NCBI GenBank assembly: GCA_008933525.1
Contig: WBUV01000259.1
Location: 1-5,340, forward strand
Length of the DNA stretch: 5,340 bases
Reading direction: 5' to 3'
DNA from: Bacteroidales bacterium
Lineage (GTDB): Bacteria > Bacteroidota > Bacteroidia > Bacteroidales > Tenuifilaceae
The translations under genes were made by a program, and so were the position numbers. Position 1 is the stretch's first letter; every line of letters starts with the position of its first letter. The notes beneath the pieces were generated by a model that saw nothing but the letters and a program-made list of their open reading frames with translations, was not told where the DNA came from and ran no database searches. Positions 1 through 5,340 of the stretch are shown one piece after another.

Positions 1-2073
1 AACATACTCAATAGTACCATCCTCTTCTGCTACAATCTGAACACGACTATCGCGAACAACAGACTCTTCCAATCCAGTTCCAACAATTGGAGCTTCTGGA
101 TTCAATAAAGGAACAGCCTGGCGCATCATGTTCGATCCCATAAGTGCACGGTTAGCATCGTCGTGCTCAAGGAATGGAATTAGCGAAGCTGCAATTGATG
201 CAATTTGGTTAGGAGCAACGTCCATTAAATCAACGGTTTCCTTCTCTGCAAGAGGGAAGTCGCCTTCGTAACGTGCTTTTACTCTAGGGTTTACAAATTC
301 TCCATTATCACTCAAAATAGCATTGGCCTGAGCAATAATTTTTGCTTCTTCTTCCTCTGCGCTCAAGTAAACAACATCATCGTTAGTTAATCCAACCTTT
401 CCGCTGTCAGTCTTACGATAAGGAGTTTCAATAAATCCTAAATCATTAATACGAGCAAAAACGCAAAGTGAAGAAATTAGACCGATGTTTGGTCCTTCAG
501 GTGTTTCAATTGGACATAAACGTCCATAATGTGTATAGTGTACGTCGCGAACCTCGAAACCTGCACGCTCACGCGATAAACCGCCTGGTCCTAATGCTGA
601 TAAACGACGCTTGTGAGTCATCTCAGCAAGAGGGTTGGTTTGATCCATGAATTGCGATAGCTGATTGGTACCGAAGAACGAGTTAATTACCGACGATAGG
701 GTCTTAGAGTTAATAAGATCTATTGGAGTAAATACCTCGTTATCGCGAACGTTCATTCTCTCGCGGATTGTTCTAGCCATACGGGCTAAACCTACGCTGA
801 ACTGAGCAGCTAACTGCTCTCCAACAGTACGAACACGGCGGTTACTCAAGTGGTCAATATCATCCACATCAGCTTTTGAGTTGATTAGTTCAATCAAATA
901 CTTGATGATTTCGATGATATCTTCTCTTGTAAGTACCTTTGTATCCGAAGCTGTATTTAGATTCAGTTTTTTATTGATACGGTAACGTCCAACCTCCCCT
1001 AAATCGTAACGTTTATCGGAGAAGAATAACTTCTCGATAACATCGCGGGCAGTAGCCTCATCGGGTGGTTCGGAGTTACGGAGCTGCCTATAAATATGAA
1101 CCACAGCCTCTTTTTCAGAGTTACACGGATCCTTTTGCAGCGTGTTATAAATAATGGCAAAATCAGAAATGCTCTGGTTTTCTTTGTGAATTAGAATCGA
1201 CTTAGCGCCAGAATCAACAATGGCATCAACGTGCTCATTCTCAATAACTGTTTCACGATCAAGAATGACCTCGTTTCGTTCAATGGAAACTACCTCGCCG
1301 GTATCCTCATCAACGAAATCTTCTACCCATGTTTTTAATACGCGGGCTGCAAGTCGCTGACCAACAACTTTCTTAAGGTTAACCTTAGAAACCTTAATTT
1401 CGTCGGCCAAGTTGAATATTTCAAGAATATCTTTGTCACTTTCGTAACCAATGGCTCTCAACAATGTGGTAACTGGTAATTTTTTCTTACGATCGATGTA
1501 AGCGTACATCACATTGTTAATATCGGTAGCAAACTCAATCCACGAGCCCTTGAAAGGAATAATACGTGCAGAGTATAGCTTAGTACCATTTGGGTGGATA
1601 CTTTGACCGAAGAATACGCCAGGTGAACGGTGCAATTGAGAAACAACAACACGCTCGGCGCCATTTATTACGAATGTTCCCCTAGGAGTCATGTAAGGAA
1701 TGGTACCTAAGTACACATCTTGAACAACAGTATCAAAATCCTCATGCTCAGGGTCGGTACAATAAAGTTTTAGCTTTGCCTTTAAAGGAACGCTAAAGGT
1801 TAATCCACGATCTAAGCACTCTTCAATGGAGTATCTTGGTGGATCAACATAATAATCGAGGAATTCCAGAACAAAGTTGTTTCTGGTATCGGTAATAGGG
1901 AAATTCTCTAAAAAAACCTGAAATAGCCCCTCGTGCTTTCTCTCTTCAGGTGTAGTTCCTAACTGGAAGAACTCAACGAAAGACTTAAGTTGAATCTCCA
2001 AAAAGTCAGGATAATCGAAACGACTCTTAGTTTTAGAGAAGTTAATTCTGATGTTATTGTTATTTTGAGACAT
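1..2073 (-). CDS. rpoB: DNA-directed RNA polymerase subunit beta, N-terminal 691 residues (3' part beyond window)
   Basis: This is the catalytic beta subunit of RNA polymerase, which with beta' forms the active centre and the rifampicin pocket. The frame is open from ATG at 2073-2071 to the window edge with no stop, covering 691 codons of a protein that in this phylum is usually about 1,270 residues. Residues around 131-156 ([20 protein letters not shown] and following) match the protrusion region. Residues 468-494 are the rifampicin region with [17 protein letters not shown] and LSALGPGG, and residues 521-533 carry [14 protein letters not shown]. coli numbering runs 39 higher in this part. 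The start gives [12 protein letters not shown]; no Shine-Dalgarno sequence precedes it. It lies 95 bp downstream of rplL, behind a hairpin that may attenuate transcription. rpoC would be expected next, outside the window. Identification is secure; the truncation is only the window boundary. Confidence 0.99.
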   Translation of the reverse strand, partial: MSQNNNNIRINFSKTKSRFDYPDFLEIQLKSFVEFFQLGTTPEERKHEGLFQVFLENFPITDTRNNFVLEFLDYYVDPPRYSIEECLDRGLTFSVPLKAKLKLYCTDPEHEDFDTVVQDVYLGTIPYMTPRGTFVINGAERVVVSQLHRSPGVFFGQSIHPNGTKLYSARIIPFKGSWIEFATDINNVMYAYIDRKKKLPVTTLLRAIGYESDKDILEIFNLADEIKVSKVNLKKVVGQRLAARVLKTWVEDFVDEDTGEVVSIERNEVILDRETVIENEHVDAIVDSGAKSILIHKENQSISDFAIIYNTLQKDPCNSEKEAVVHIYRQLRNSEPPDEATARDVIEKLFFSDKRYDLGEVGRYRINKKLNLNTASDTKVLTREDIIEIIKYLIELINSKADVDDIDHLSNRRVRTVGEQLAAQFSVGLARMARTIRERMNVRDNEVFTPIDLINSKTLSSVINSFFGTNQLSQFMDQTNPLAEMTHKRRLSALGPGGLSRERAGFEVRDVHYTHYGRLCPIETPEGPNIGLISSLCVFARINDLGFIETPYRKTDSGKVGLTNDDVVYLSAEEEEAKIIAQANAILSDNGEFVNPRVKARYEGDFPLAEKETVDLMDVAPNQIASIAASLIPFLEHDDANRALMGSNMMRQAVPLLNPEAPIVGTGLEESVVRDSRVQIVAEEDGTIEYV

Positions 2074-2109
2074 TGCGTTGGAATTTGTTGAACCGTAAAA
2101 CATAACAAT

Positions 2110-2148
2110 AAAAAGGCTTAGAATCTAAATTAATAGATTCTAAACCTT
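2110..2148 (-). terminator. Hairpin plus U-run between rplL and rpoB: probable intrinsic terminator or attenuator
   Basis: On the transcript strand a 15-bp stem (arms 2148-2134 and 2127-2113, one G-U pair, otherwise Watson-Crick) closes a 6-nt loop at 2133-2128. It is followed directly by a run of five U, two of them within the stem end, then AUU. The stem is AT-rich, with the outer end closed by AAGG/CCUU. This is the layout of a Rho-independent terminator. Because rpoB lies just downstream and must be expressed, partial termination (attenuation) is more likely than full termination. E. coli has a known attenuator and an RNase III site in the same gap, so an RNA-processing role is the main alternative. 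Confidence 0.7.
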
Positions 2149-2168
2149 ATACCTAATATAGGCTTGTG

Positions 2169-2543
2169 CTATTTAAGTTCAACTTCTGCTCCAGCTTCTT
2201 CTAGTTGTGCTTTAAGAGACTCAGCTTCTTCCTTAGAAGCACCTTCTTTAACTGCCTTTGGAGCAGCGTCTACAAGGTCTTTAGCTTCTTTAAGTCCTAA
2301 ACCTGTAAGTTCTTTTACAAGTTTAACTACTTGAAGTTTAGCACCACCCGCTGATTTTAGAATAACATCAAACGAAGTTTTTTCAGCAGGTGCAGCACCA
2401 CCAGCAGCAGGTGCAGCAGCAACAGCTACAGCGGCTGCAGCAGGTTCAATGCCGTATTCGTCTTTTAGAATCTTGGCTAATTCGTTAACTTCTTTAACTG
2501 ACAAGTTTACCAAGTCTTCTGCAAATTTTTTAAGATCTGCCAT
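2169..2543 (-). CDS. rplL: 50S ribosomal protein L7/L12
   Basis: L7/L12 is the mobile stalk protein of the large subunit. Its dimers attach to L10 and recruit translation GTPases such as EF-Tu and EF-G. The 124-residue product has the normal family length. Residues 1-33 form the dimerisation and L10-binding domain, residues 34-53 form a flexible hinge very rich in alanine, and residues 54-124 form the factor-binding C-terminal domain, with the conserved [28 protein letters not shown] and LVDAAPK segments. The hinge is encoded by a low-complexity run of GCN codons near 2390-2446. The start codon at 2543-2541 lies 34 bp after the rplJ stop and has no Shine-Dalgarno sequence. The stop is TAG, whereas the other complete genes here end in TAA. 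A terminator-like hairpin begins 20 nt after the stop. Confidence 0.99.
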   Translation of the reverse strand: MADLKKFAEDLVNLSVKEVNELAKILKDEYGIEPAAAAVAVAAAPAAGGAAPAEKTSFDVILKSAGGAKLQVVKLVKELTGLGLKEAKDLVDAAPKAVKEGASKEEAESLKAQLEEAGAEVELK

Positions 2544-2577
2544 TTTGCTAAGTATTTAAATTGATTTTAAACTAAAA

Positions 2578-3102
2578 TTATTGTTCCTTTTCAGAAAGTG
2601 TTTTAACAACACCAGATAGAATATTTCCGCCTGATTGTAACGAAGAAATAACATTCTTTGCAGGTGATTGTAACAGTGCAATAACATCGGCAATAAGCTC
2701 GTTTTTGCTCTTAAGTGATGCTAGTGCTTCAAGTTGGTTCTCACCTATATAAATGGATTCCTCCACAAAGGCAGCTTTCAGTAAGGGTTTTGGAAATTCT
2801 TTTCGAAAATCCTTGATTAGCTTTGCAGGTACATTACCGGTTTCAGTAAACATCACTGAAGTTGAGCCTTTTAAAGATTCAAACATAGCTGTAAAATCAG
2901 ATTTTCCGCTACGTTCAAGGGCTTTCTTCAGAAGGGTGTTTTTAACTACCACTAATTTTACCTGCTTGTCAAAGCAAACTCTTCTGAGTTTGCTCGTTAC
3001 TTCTGCGTTTAGTTCAGAGGTATCCGCAAGGTAAAAATGAGGATAATGTTTAATCTGCTCAGTAAGCTTATCAATCAGTAAATTTTTATCTTCCCTTCTC
3101 AT
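2578..3102 (-). CDS. rplJ: 50S ribosomal protein L10
   Basis: L10 anchors the L7/L12 dimers to 23S rRNA beside L11 and so forms the base of the stalk. The 174-residue product has the usual length. The N-terminal rRNA-binding domain starts MRREDKNLLIDKL and carries the family segment KLVVVKNTLLKKAL (about residues 49-62) and LKGSTSVMF (77-85). The C-terminal part from about residue 139 is a helix-rich tail (ADVIALLQSPAKNVISSLQ and on) that binds L7/L12; its length looks ordinary. The gene sits 26 bp after rplA and 34 bp before rplL. In E. coli the L10-L12 complex represses its own mRNA through a long leader; here the gap is too short to hold such a leader, so any such site would have to lie inside rplA. 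Confidence 0.98.
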   Translation of the reverse strand: MRREDKNLLIDKLTEQIKHYPHFYLADTSELNAEVTSKLRRVCFDKQVKLVVVKNTLLKKALERSGKSDFTAMFESLKGSTSVMFTETGNVPAKLIKDFRKEFPKPLLKAAFVEESIYIGENQLEALASLKSKNELIADVIALLQSPAKNVISSLQSGGNILSGVVKTLSEKEQ

Positions 3103-3128
3103 AGTAAATTGGGTCTGTGAAACGGTTA

Positions 3129-3830
3129 TTAATTCGCCGCTGAGATTGCCTTAGTATCTATGGATAAACCAGGGCTCATCGTTGTTGAAATAAAGATACT
3201 CTTAATGTAAGTACCTTTAGCCGATGATGGTTTCAACTTAATAATTGTGTTGATAAACTCCATAGCGTTTTCGACGATTTTCTCAGGATCGAATGAAACC
3301 TTCCCGATTGACGAATGGATAATACCAAACTTATCAACCTTGAAGTCAATCTTACCCTGTTTAACCTCATTAACAGCTTTATCAACCTCCATAGTAACAG
3401 TGCCACTCTTTGGGTTAGGCATAAGACCACGTGGACCTAAAATACGACCGAGAGCGCCAATCTTTGCCATAACAGTAGGCATAGTAATAATAACGTCAAC
3501 ATCGGTCCATCCACCTTTAATCTTCTCGATATACTCATCGAGACCTACATAATCGGCTCCTGCTTGTTTCGCAGCTTCTTCTTTGTCAGGTGTACAAAGT
3601 ACCAAAACGCGTACTTTTTTTCCTGTTCCGTGAGGAAGAGTAACCACACCACGAACCATTTGATTCGCTTTACGTGGATCTACACCTAATCGAACATCAA
3701 TATCAACTGATGCGTCGAATTTGGTATAAGTAATCTCCTTCAACAGTGCAGCTGCTTCAGAAAGTTTATATTGCTTATTAGGGTCGGTTTTCGACAGAGC
3801 AATCTTCCTGTTTTTAGTCAGTTTTGTCAT
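3129..3830 (-). CDS. rplA: 50S ribosomal protein L1
   Basis: L1 binds 23S rRNA at the mobile L1 stalk, which guides deacylated tRNA out of the E site; in several bacteria it also represses its own mRNA. The 233-residue product is full length. Domain I is made of roughly residues 1-67 and 160-233, and domain II of residues 68-159. The L1 signature is clear at about residues 124-141 ([18 protein letters not shown]), as is [16 protein letters not shown] at 46-61. The C-terminal RNA-binding loop reads STTMSPG (215-221), with Ser where E. coli has Gly219; from memory, Bacteroides L1 proteins also have TMS. The ATG at 3830-3828 gives [12 protein letters not shown], the expected N-terminus. The gene lies 20 bp after rplK, with no Shine-Dalgarno sequence. 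Confidence 0.98.
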   Translation of the reverse strand: MTKLTKNRKIALSKTDPNKQYKLSEAAALLKEITYTKFDASVDIDVRLGVDPRKANQMVRGVVTLPHGTGKKVRVLVLCTPDKEEAAKQAGADYVGLDEYIEKIKGGWTDVDVIITMPTVMAKIGALGRILGPRGLMPNPKSGTVTMEVDKAVNEVKQGKIDFKVDKFGIIHSSIGKVSFDPEKIVENAMEFINTIIKLKPSSAKGTYIKSIFISTTMSPGLSIDTKAISAAN

Positions 3831-3850
3831 TGCGCAAAAGAGGTTTAATG

Positions 3851-4291
3851 TTAATTAACTGGAAATTCTCCAGTTACAGTTATACCCATGCTCCGGGCTG
3901 TACCTGCTACCATCTTCATCGCAGACTCCAGAGTGAAGCAGTTCAAATCGGGCATCTTGTCTTGCGCAATTTGCCTAACTTGTTCCCAGGTTACCGAGGC
4001 AATTTTTTTCCTGTTTGGCTCAGCCGATCCACTTTGTTGTTTTGTAACTTCTAACAACTGTACTGGAACGGGAGGGTTTTTCACAACAAAATCAAAAGAT
4101 TTGTCGCTGTAAACAGTAATCACAACTGGTAATACTTTACCTGCCTGTGATTGAGTTCTTGCATTGAATTGCTTGCAGAACTCCATAATGTTTACCCCCT
4201 TGGAACCAAGAGCAGGACCAATTGGCGGTGATGGGTTTGCCGCACCACCTTTAACCTGGAGTTTTATAAATCCAGCAACTTCCTTAGCCAT
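3851..4291 (-). CDS. rplK: 50S ribosomal protein L11
   Basis: L11 binds the GTPase-associated centre of 23S rRNA at the stalk base and takes part in factor binding and the stringent response; together with the rRNA it forms the thiostrepton site. The 146-residue product has standard length. The N-terminal domain carries the proline-rich segment [20 protein letters not shown] (residues 15-34), including the prolines that line the thiostrepton site. The C-terminal RNA-binding domain spans about residues 72-143 and ends with the family signature GTARSMGI (130-137). The ATG at 4291-4289 gives [13 protein letters not shown], the expected start. It lies 21 bp after nusG and 20 bp before rplA. I saw no L1-binding hairpin resembling the E. 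coli rplK leader site in the short gap before it. Confidence 0.99.
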   Translation of the reverse strand: MAKEVAGFIKLQVKGGAANPSPPIGPALGSKGVNIMEFCKQFNARTQSQAGKVLPVVITVYSDKSFDFVVKNPPVPVQLLEVTKQQSGSAEPNRKKIASVTWEQVRQIAQDKMPDLNCFTLESAMKMVAGTARSMGITVTGEFPVN

Positions 4292-4312
4292 AGTGCTTGT
4301 GCTCTTTAATTT

Positions 4313-4861
4313 TTACTCCTTTTCTACTTGCATAAAACTTAACTCCAGAGGAGTTTTACGGCCGAAGATTTTCACCATAACCTTCAGCTTCTTCTTTTCG
4401 TCATTTACTTCCTCGATGATACCAGAGAAGGAGTTAAACGGACCGTCTATTACCTTAACTGTTTCACCAACGTAGTAAGGAACATTCAATTCCTCATCGC
4501 TATCAACTAACTCATCAACCTTTCCAAGGATTCTGTTCACCTCGGAAGTTCGAAGAGGTATAGGATCTCCAGTTCTTGGATCACCTAAAAAGCCCATAAC
4601 GTTAGGAATGTTTTTTAAGATATGAGGAATTTCACCTACCAAAGTCGCTTCTATTAAGACATATCCTGGATAGAAAATCCTTTCCTTACTGATTTTTTTA
4701 CCATTTCTTATTTGGTAAACCTTTTCAGTAGGGATAAGAACTTGAGAAATAAAGTCTTGGAGTTTCAAACGAATTATCTCGTTCTCAACATACTCCTTAA
4801 CCTTTTTCTCTTTACCTCCAATGGCTCTAAGAACATACCATTTCTTAATATTCTCTTCCAT
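4313..4861 (-). CDS. nusG: Transcription termination/antitermination protein NusG
   Basis: NusG binds the elongating RNA polymerase clamp through its NGN domain and contacts ribosomal protein S10 or Rho through its KOW domain, affecting pausing, coupling and termination. The 182-residue product has normal length. The NGN domain spans about residues 5-112, with [15 protein letters not shown] at 7-21 and [10 protein letters not shown] at 63-72. An acidic linker (about 116-127) leads to the KOW domain, with [19 protein letters not shown] at 135-153 and the closing [17 protein letters not shown]. No large insertion in the NGN domain is visible. The gene starts 20 bp after the secE stop and ends 21 bp before rplK, so it is very probably co-transcribed with both. 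The start has no convincing Shine-Dalgarno sequence. Confidence 0.99.
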   Translation of the reverse strand: MEENIKKWYVLRAIGGKEKKVKEYVENEIIRLKLQDFISQVLIPTEKVYQIRNGKKISKERIFYPGYVLIEATLVGEIPHILKNIPNVMGFLGDPRTGDPIPLRTSEVNRILGKVDELVDSDEELNVPYYVGETVKVIDGPFNSFSGIIEEVNDEKKKLKVMVKIFGRKTPLELSFMQVEKE

Positions 4862-4881
4862 TTTAGTCCCGAATCTGCTTA

Positions 4882-5073
4882 TTAGTTAAGCATTTGGTAA
4901 ATTAATTTCATCATGTTCTCAAAACTGATGTCCATGACGAATACTACCAGTGCTATTAATAGGGAAGCTATCATAACAATTAAGGCACTGGATTGAAGTT
5001 CTTTCCATGTTGGCCACGAAACTTTTTGCACCATTTCGGTGTAAACTTCGTGAAAGTATTGTGTTATCTTCAT
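4882..5073 (-). CDS. secE: Preprotein translocase subunit SecE
   Basis: SecE is the small essential membrane subunit that clamps SecY in the SecYEG protein-conducting channel. The ATG at 5073-5071 gives 63 residues ([10 protein letters not shown]...), the usual size for the single-span bacterial form. An amphipathic segment at residues 1-17 leads to the conserved motif [10 protein letters not shown] (17-26), then one hydrophobic membrane span at about residues 29-48, and a short tail. An in-frame TTG at 5082-5080 could add three residues, but ATG fits the family N-terminus (typically MKK or MKI) better and TTG starts are rare. The start lies 22 nt after the tRNA-Trp 3' end. The secE-nusG pairing is widely conserved. 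Confidence 0.96.
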   Translation of the reverse strand: MKITQYFHEVYTEMVQKVSWPTWKELQSSALIVMIASLLIALVVFVMDISFENMMKLIYQMLN

Positions 5074-5095
5074 GATAAACAAAGATTATTTTTAG

Positions 5096-5168
5096 CACGG
5101 GAGGAGCGACTCGAACGCCCGACACTCGGTTTTGGAGACCGATGCTCTACCAACTGAGCTACACCCGT
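5096..5168 (-). tRNA. trpT: tRNA-Trp (anticodon CCA)
   Basis: The minus strand folds into a complete 73-nt cloverleaf. The D arm is GCTC-AGTTGGTA-GAGC, the anticodon arm is TCGGT-CTCCAAA-ACCGA with CCA at 5135-5133, and the 5-nt variable loop is GTGTC. The T arm is GGGCG-TTCGAGT-CGCTC with one G-U pair, and the discriminator is G73 as expected for tRNA-Trp. The acceptor stem ACGGGTG/CTCCCGT has a U-U mismatch at positions 6 and 67. The 3' CCA is not encoded (CTA follows G73), so it must be added by the CCA-adding enzyme. The gene lies between tuf and secE, the usual place in this phylum and also in chlamydiae as I recall, and is probably cut out of a shared transcript. Confidence 0.97.
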
Positions 5169-5173
5169 GTGTA

Positions 5174-5205
5174 AAGGTTGATAGTATTTTTCAACTATCA
5201 ACCTT
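5174..5205 (-). terminator. Perfect 12-bp hairpin between tuf and tRNA-Trp: weak terminator or processing structure
   Basis: Arms at 5205-5194 and 5185-5174 pair perfectly over 12 bp around an 8-nt loop (TGAAAAAT on the transcript strand). It lies 7 nt after the tuf stop and ends 5 nt before the tRNA 5' end. Only three U follow (two of them in the stem end plus one) before ACACAC, so the terminator signal is weak. It may be a leaky tuf terminator, a stabiliser of the tuf 3' end after RNase P cleavage, or both. The structure is certain as an inverted repeat; its function is inferred. Confidence 0.55.
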
Positions 5206-5212
5206 GTTGGTA

Positions 5213-5340
5213 TTACTCTACAATCTCAATTACCTGACCAGCACCTACAGTACGTCCACCCTCGCGGATAGCAAAACGTAAGTTTTGGTTGATAGCAACT
5301 GGGTAGATAAGCTCTACAGTAATAGTAACGTTATCGCCAC
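5213..5340 (-). CDS. tuf: Elongation factor Tu, C-terminal 41 residues (5' part beyond window)
   Basis: EF-Tu carries aminoacyl-tRNA to the ribosomal A site as a GTP complex. Only the end of domain 3 lies in the window. The residues read [20 protein letters not shown], then [20 protein letters not shown] and a final E, followed by TAA at 5215-5213. The [16 protein letters not shown] segment is the hallmark EF-Tu C-terminus. The frame is open to the window edge, where two bases of a further codon remain. Being first of the visible genes in the direction of transcription, it may share a promoter with the downstream operon; that promoter would lie outside the window. A hairpin follows its stop codon. 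Confidence 0.98.
   Translation of the reverse strand, partial: GDNVTITVELIYPVAINQNLRFAIREGGRTVGAGQVIEIVE

Noticed and set aside
468..650. A 60-codon plus-strand open frame opposite rpoB
   Set aside because: It lies antisense to the strongly conserved rifampicin region of rpoB, has no recognisable protein features, and is explained by the codon pattern of the real gene.
2074..2112. TATGTTTT upstream of rpoB as a Bacteroidota -7 box (TAnnTTTG)
   Set aside because: It matches seven of eight bases, but no TTTG box is seen at suitable spacing upstream, so a separate rpoB promoter is not supported.
2389..2446. GCA/GCT-rich short repeat in rplL
   Set aside because: It is simply the coding sequence of the alanine-rich L7/L12 hinge, normal for the family.
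2564..2578. Small palindrome ATTTTA-AAC-TAAAAT in the rplJ-rplL gap
   Set aside because: It has six A/T pairs only, in very AT-rich spacer; expected by chance and unlikely to be a stable RNA stem.
2753..3034. A 93-codon plus-strand open frame opposite rplJ
   Set aside because: It is wholly inside rplJ on the other strand and resembles no known family; it is a shadow frame.
3233..3430. A 65-codon minus-strand frame within rplA
   Set aside because: It is an alternative frame fully inside the L1 gene with a Leu/Arg/Ser-rich composition typical of shifted frames.
3247..3552. A 101-codon plus-strand open frame opposite rplA
   Set aside because: It mirrors the conserved L1 signature region, and its apparent composition follows from L1 codons; no start-site or family support.
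3824..4112. Two overlapping plus-strand open frames opposite rplK (3824-4054 and 3888-4112)
   Set aside because: Both are antisense to full-length L11, overlap each other, and show no domain.
4164..4475. A 103-codon plus-strand open frame spanning the rplK-nusG junction
   Set aside because: It has hydrophobic stretches but is antisense to two conserved genes; hydrophobicity arises from the complement of Lys/Glu-rich codons.
5074..5082. TTG at 5082-5080 as the secE start
   Set aside because: It would add only three residues before an ATG that matches the usual SecE N-terminus.
5074..5095. TAATCTTTG between tRNA-Trp and secE as a -7 box
   Set aside because: The spacing is one base too long for TAnnTTTG, and the region upstream is the tRNA itself.
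4919..5125. A minus-strand frame starting inside tRNA-Trp and overlapping secE
   Set aside because: It is out of frame with secE, would use a tRNA as its coding start, and shows no SecE or other motif.
1..5340. An undescribed accessory or defence system
   Set aside because: Every coding stretch belongs to a universally conserved translation, transcription or secretion gene in conserved order, and the gaps are too short to hide another gene.

Overview
This window is a conserved ribosomal protein and RNA polymerase locus, read entirely on the minus strand. In transcription order (high to low coordinates) it holds the 3' end of tuf (EF-Tu), a tRNA-Trp gene, secE, nusG, rplK (L11), rplA (L1), rplJ (L10), rplL (L7/L12) and the first 691 codons of rpoB. 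Both tuf and rpoB run off the window edges. No mobile element, CRISPR array, phage gene or accessory gene was seen, and no stretch of 300 bases lacks a gene.

The protein sequences point to the phylum Bacteroidota, probably a Bacteroidales- or Marinilabiliales-like organism; the lower rank is a guess from remembered family sequences. Supporting signs are the residue style of L1, L10 and NusG, moderately AT-rich DNA, almost no Shine-Dalgarno sequence before any start codon, a tRNA gene without encoded CCA, and the unbroken order tuf-trpT-secE-nusG-rplKAJL-rpoB.

Layout: 5213-5340 is the EF-Tu C-terminus. A 12-bp hairpin (5174-5205) separates it from tRNA-Trp (5096-5168). SecE starts 22 nt after the tRNA. 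From secE to rplL the gaps are only 20-34 bp, as expected for one transcript. The 95-bp gap between rplL and rpoB is the longest untranslated stretch. It carries a 15-bp hairpin followed by a U-run, placed where E. coli has its rplL-rpoB attenuator.

The products serve gene expression. EF-Tu and tRNA-Trp feed the ribosome. L11, L10 and L7/L12 build the factor-binding stalk, and L1 forms the E-site stalk. NusG links RNA polymerase to elongation control, RpoB is the polymerase beta subunit, and SecE is a core subunit of the Sec translocon. I found no undescribed system here. The points worth a second look are the intergenic RNA structures, the tRNA embedded in the mRNA, an acceptor-stem mismatch in that tRNA, and a lineage-type substitution in L1.
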